From contig PXEK01000056.1 in the NCBI GenBank assembly GCA_003564735.1, positions 1 through 7,116 on the forward strand: DNA of 7,116 nt, read 5' to 3'. The position numbers were made by a program, and so were the translations under genes. Below, one piece after another: positions 6,652 to 7,116 of the stretch; the first letter of the stretch is position 1; the number at the start of each line of letters is the position of its first letter. The DNA comes from Cryomorphaceae bacterium. GTDB taxonomy: Bacteria; Bacteroidota; Bacteroidia; Flavobacteriales_G; Salibacteraceae. The notes under the pieces were generated by a model. That model did not search any database. It was given only the letters and a program-made list of their open reading frames with translations, and was not told the origin of the DNA.

Positions 6652-6732
6652 GTTGAATTGTTGAACCGAGGGCTTTGCCCGAGCTCACCGACCGTAGGGA
6701 GGTAATTGTTGAATCGTTGAACTGTTGCAACC
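6652..6732. repeat. Octamer satellite with two-hairpin core, copy 2
   Basis: The block has two octamers (GTTGAATT 6652-6659, GTTGAACC 6660-6667), the 40-bp core (6668-6707), two further octamers (GTTGAATC, GTTGAACT) and the terminal GTTGCAACC (6724-6732). Bases 6660-6707 are identical to 4846-4893 and in the same orientation. The hairpins fall at 6670-6680 and 6687-6703. This block lies upstream of hipB, and the other copy lies downstream of hipT, 1814 bp away. Confidence 0.88.
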
Positions 6733-6792
6733 GTCTGCATAAACCATCGGTGAAAGCCTTCTGCATAGACCGTCTGTGGAAATCGGTTGTGA
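6728..6792. repeat. 13-bp tandem array, copy 2 (five units)
   Basis: Five units sit exactly 13 bp apart: CAACCGTCTGCAT (6728), AAACCATCGGTGA (6741), AAGCCTTCTGCAT (6754), AGACCGTCTGTGG (6767) and AAATCGGTTGTGA (6780). The array has the same unit, number and order of attachment (after an octamer array) as 4673-4737. The region is non-coding. Confidence 0.85.
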
Positions 6793-6922
6793 ATGGGATT
6801 TGGGTGTGTTGGTTTTGTAAAGTAAAGAAAATGCGAGGTTCTACAAGTGTTCCAGTCATCAATTTAATTTAATAAATGTACTCTAATGCCGTTTTGATAG
6901 TGCGGGTTGTTAACGTGAAACT
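6793..6922. other. Intergenic stretch after the second satellite
   Basis: This AT-rich stretch leads up to the promoter of the last gene. I see no gene, tRNA, terminator or further repeat unit in it. Confidence 0.5.
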
Positions 6923-6951
6923 TTGCAAGTATTAAAATTTGTATATATTTG
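6923..6951 (+). promoter_or_regulatory. Promoter of the last (exported-protein) gene
   Basis: TTG at 6923-6925, an 18-nt spacer and TATATTTG at 6944-6951 form a near-ideal Bacteroidota promoter. Transcription would begin near 6958, about 17 nt before the ATG at 6975. The strength of the match supports a real gene starting at 6975. Confidence 0.7.
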
Positions 6952-6974
6952 CGCAAATAAAAAAACCAAATACT

Positions 6975-7116
6975 ATGAAAGAATTGAATTACTTAAAAAC
7001 ATTTGGAGCAACAATATTGTGCTTTATTGCAATTTGTTGGGGGGGGAACTAAAGTCTCAATCATCTTCTACAAGTCCTCTTTATCAAAAGAATTGTAGGT
7101 TTGATACTTCTGTTTA
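6975..7116 (+). CDS. Start of a putative exported protein, frame broken at a G8 tract (3' end outside window)
   Basis: From ATG 6975 the peptide begins MKELNYLKTFGATILCFI, a lysine-containing N-region followed by a hydrophobic core, which is a typical signal peptide. As written it stops after 25 codons (TAA 7050-7052), just after eight consecutive G at 7039-7046. With one more G, or two fewer, the frame continues as GGELKSQSSSTSPLYQ and stays open to the window end. A short segment ending in SQ followed by a Ser/Thr-rich start is usual for exported Bacteroidota proteins. One fewer G gives only a short extension to a TAG. Either the tract is a phase-variable switch caught OFF, or it is a sequencing error, or the gene is a true pseudogene. 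The function of the mature protein cannot be told. Confidence 0.6.

Noticed and set aside
4507..6862. Insertion sequence or transposon carrying the region
   Set aside because: No transposase, integrase or terminal inverted repeats are visible; only direct satellite repeats flank the operon.

Overview
The window looks like a chromosomal segment from a member of the Bacteroidota, probably Flavobacteriales or Cytophagales. Three things point there. It has a DUF5686-type outer-membrane protein with a carboxypeptidase-regulatory-like N-terminus. Its promoters match the Bacteroidota consensus (TTG, about 19 nt, TAnnTTTG). Shine-Dalgarno sequences are absent in front of the genes. No species can be named from the sequence alone.

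Layout: (1) 1-2400 (+) is the 3' part of a gene for a DUF5686 outer-membrane barrel protein, cut by the window edge. Ten bases later comes lptB (2411-3160, +), the ATPase of the LPS export machine. (2) purD (3196-4470, -) converges on lptB and has its own clear promoter. (3) 4558-4932 is a compound satellite of degenerate octamers (GTTGAATC type), one 13-bp tandem array, and a 40-bp core able to fold into two hairpins. (4) 5043-6511 (-) is a compact operon with overlapping genes, hipB-hipS-hipT. It is a tripartite HipBST-type toxin-antitoxin system in which the usual HipA is split into a small N-terminal protein and a kinase. Its promoter overlaps an inverted repeat that may be the HipB operator. 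(5) 6652-6792 is a second copy of the same satellite, in the same orientation, so the toxin-antitoxin operon is bracketed by direct repeats. (6) 6975 to the window end is the start of a putative exported protein with a strong promoter. Its reading frame is broken by a run of eight G in the signal-peptide region.

How the parts relate: the DUF5686 protein and LptB both serve the cell envelope, and PurD is a housekeeping purine enzyme. The HipBST operon looks like an accessory module placed between purD and the next gene. The repeat blocks on both sides share a 48-bp identical stretch and differ elsewhere by whole repeat units, which suggests a dispersed, slippage-prone family. The best candidates for something under-described are the compound satellite with its two-hairpin core, its bracketing of a toxin-antitoxin operon, and the G8 tract that may act as a phase switch.
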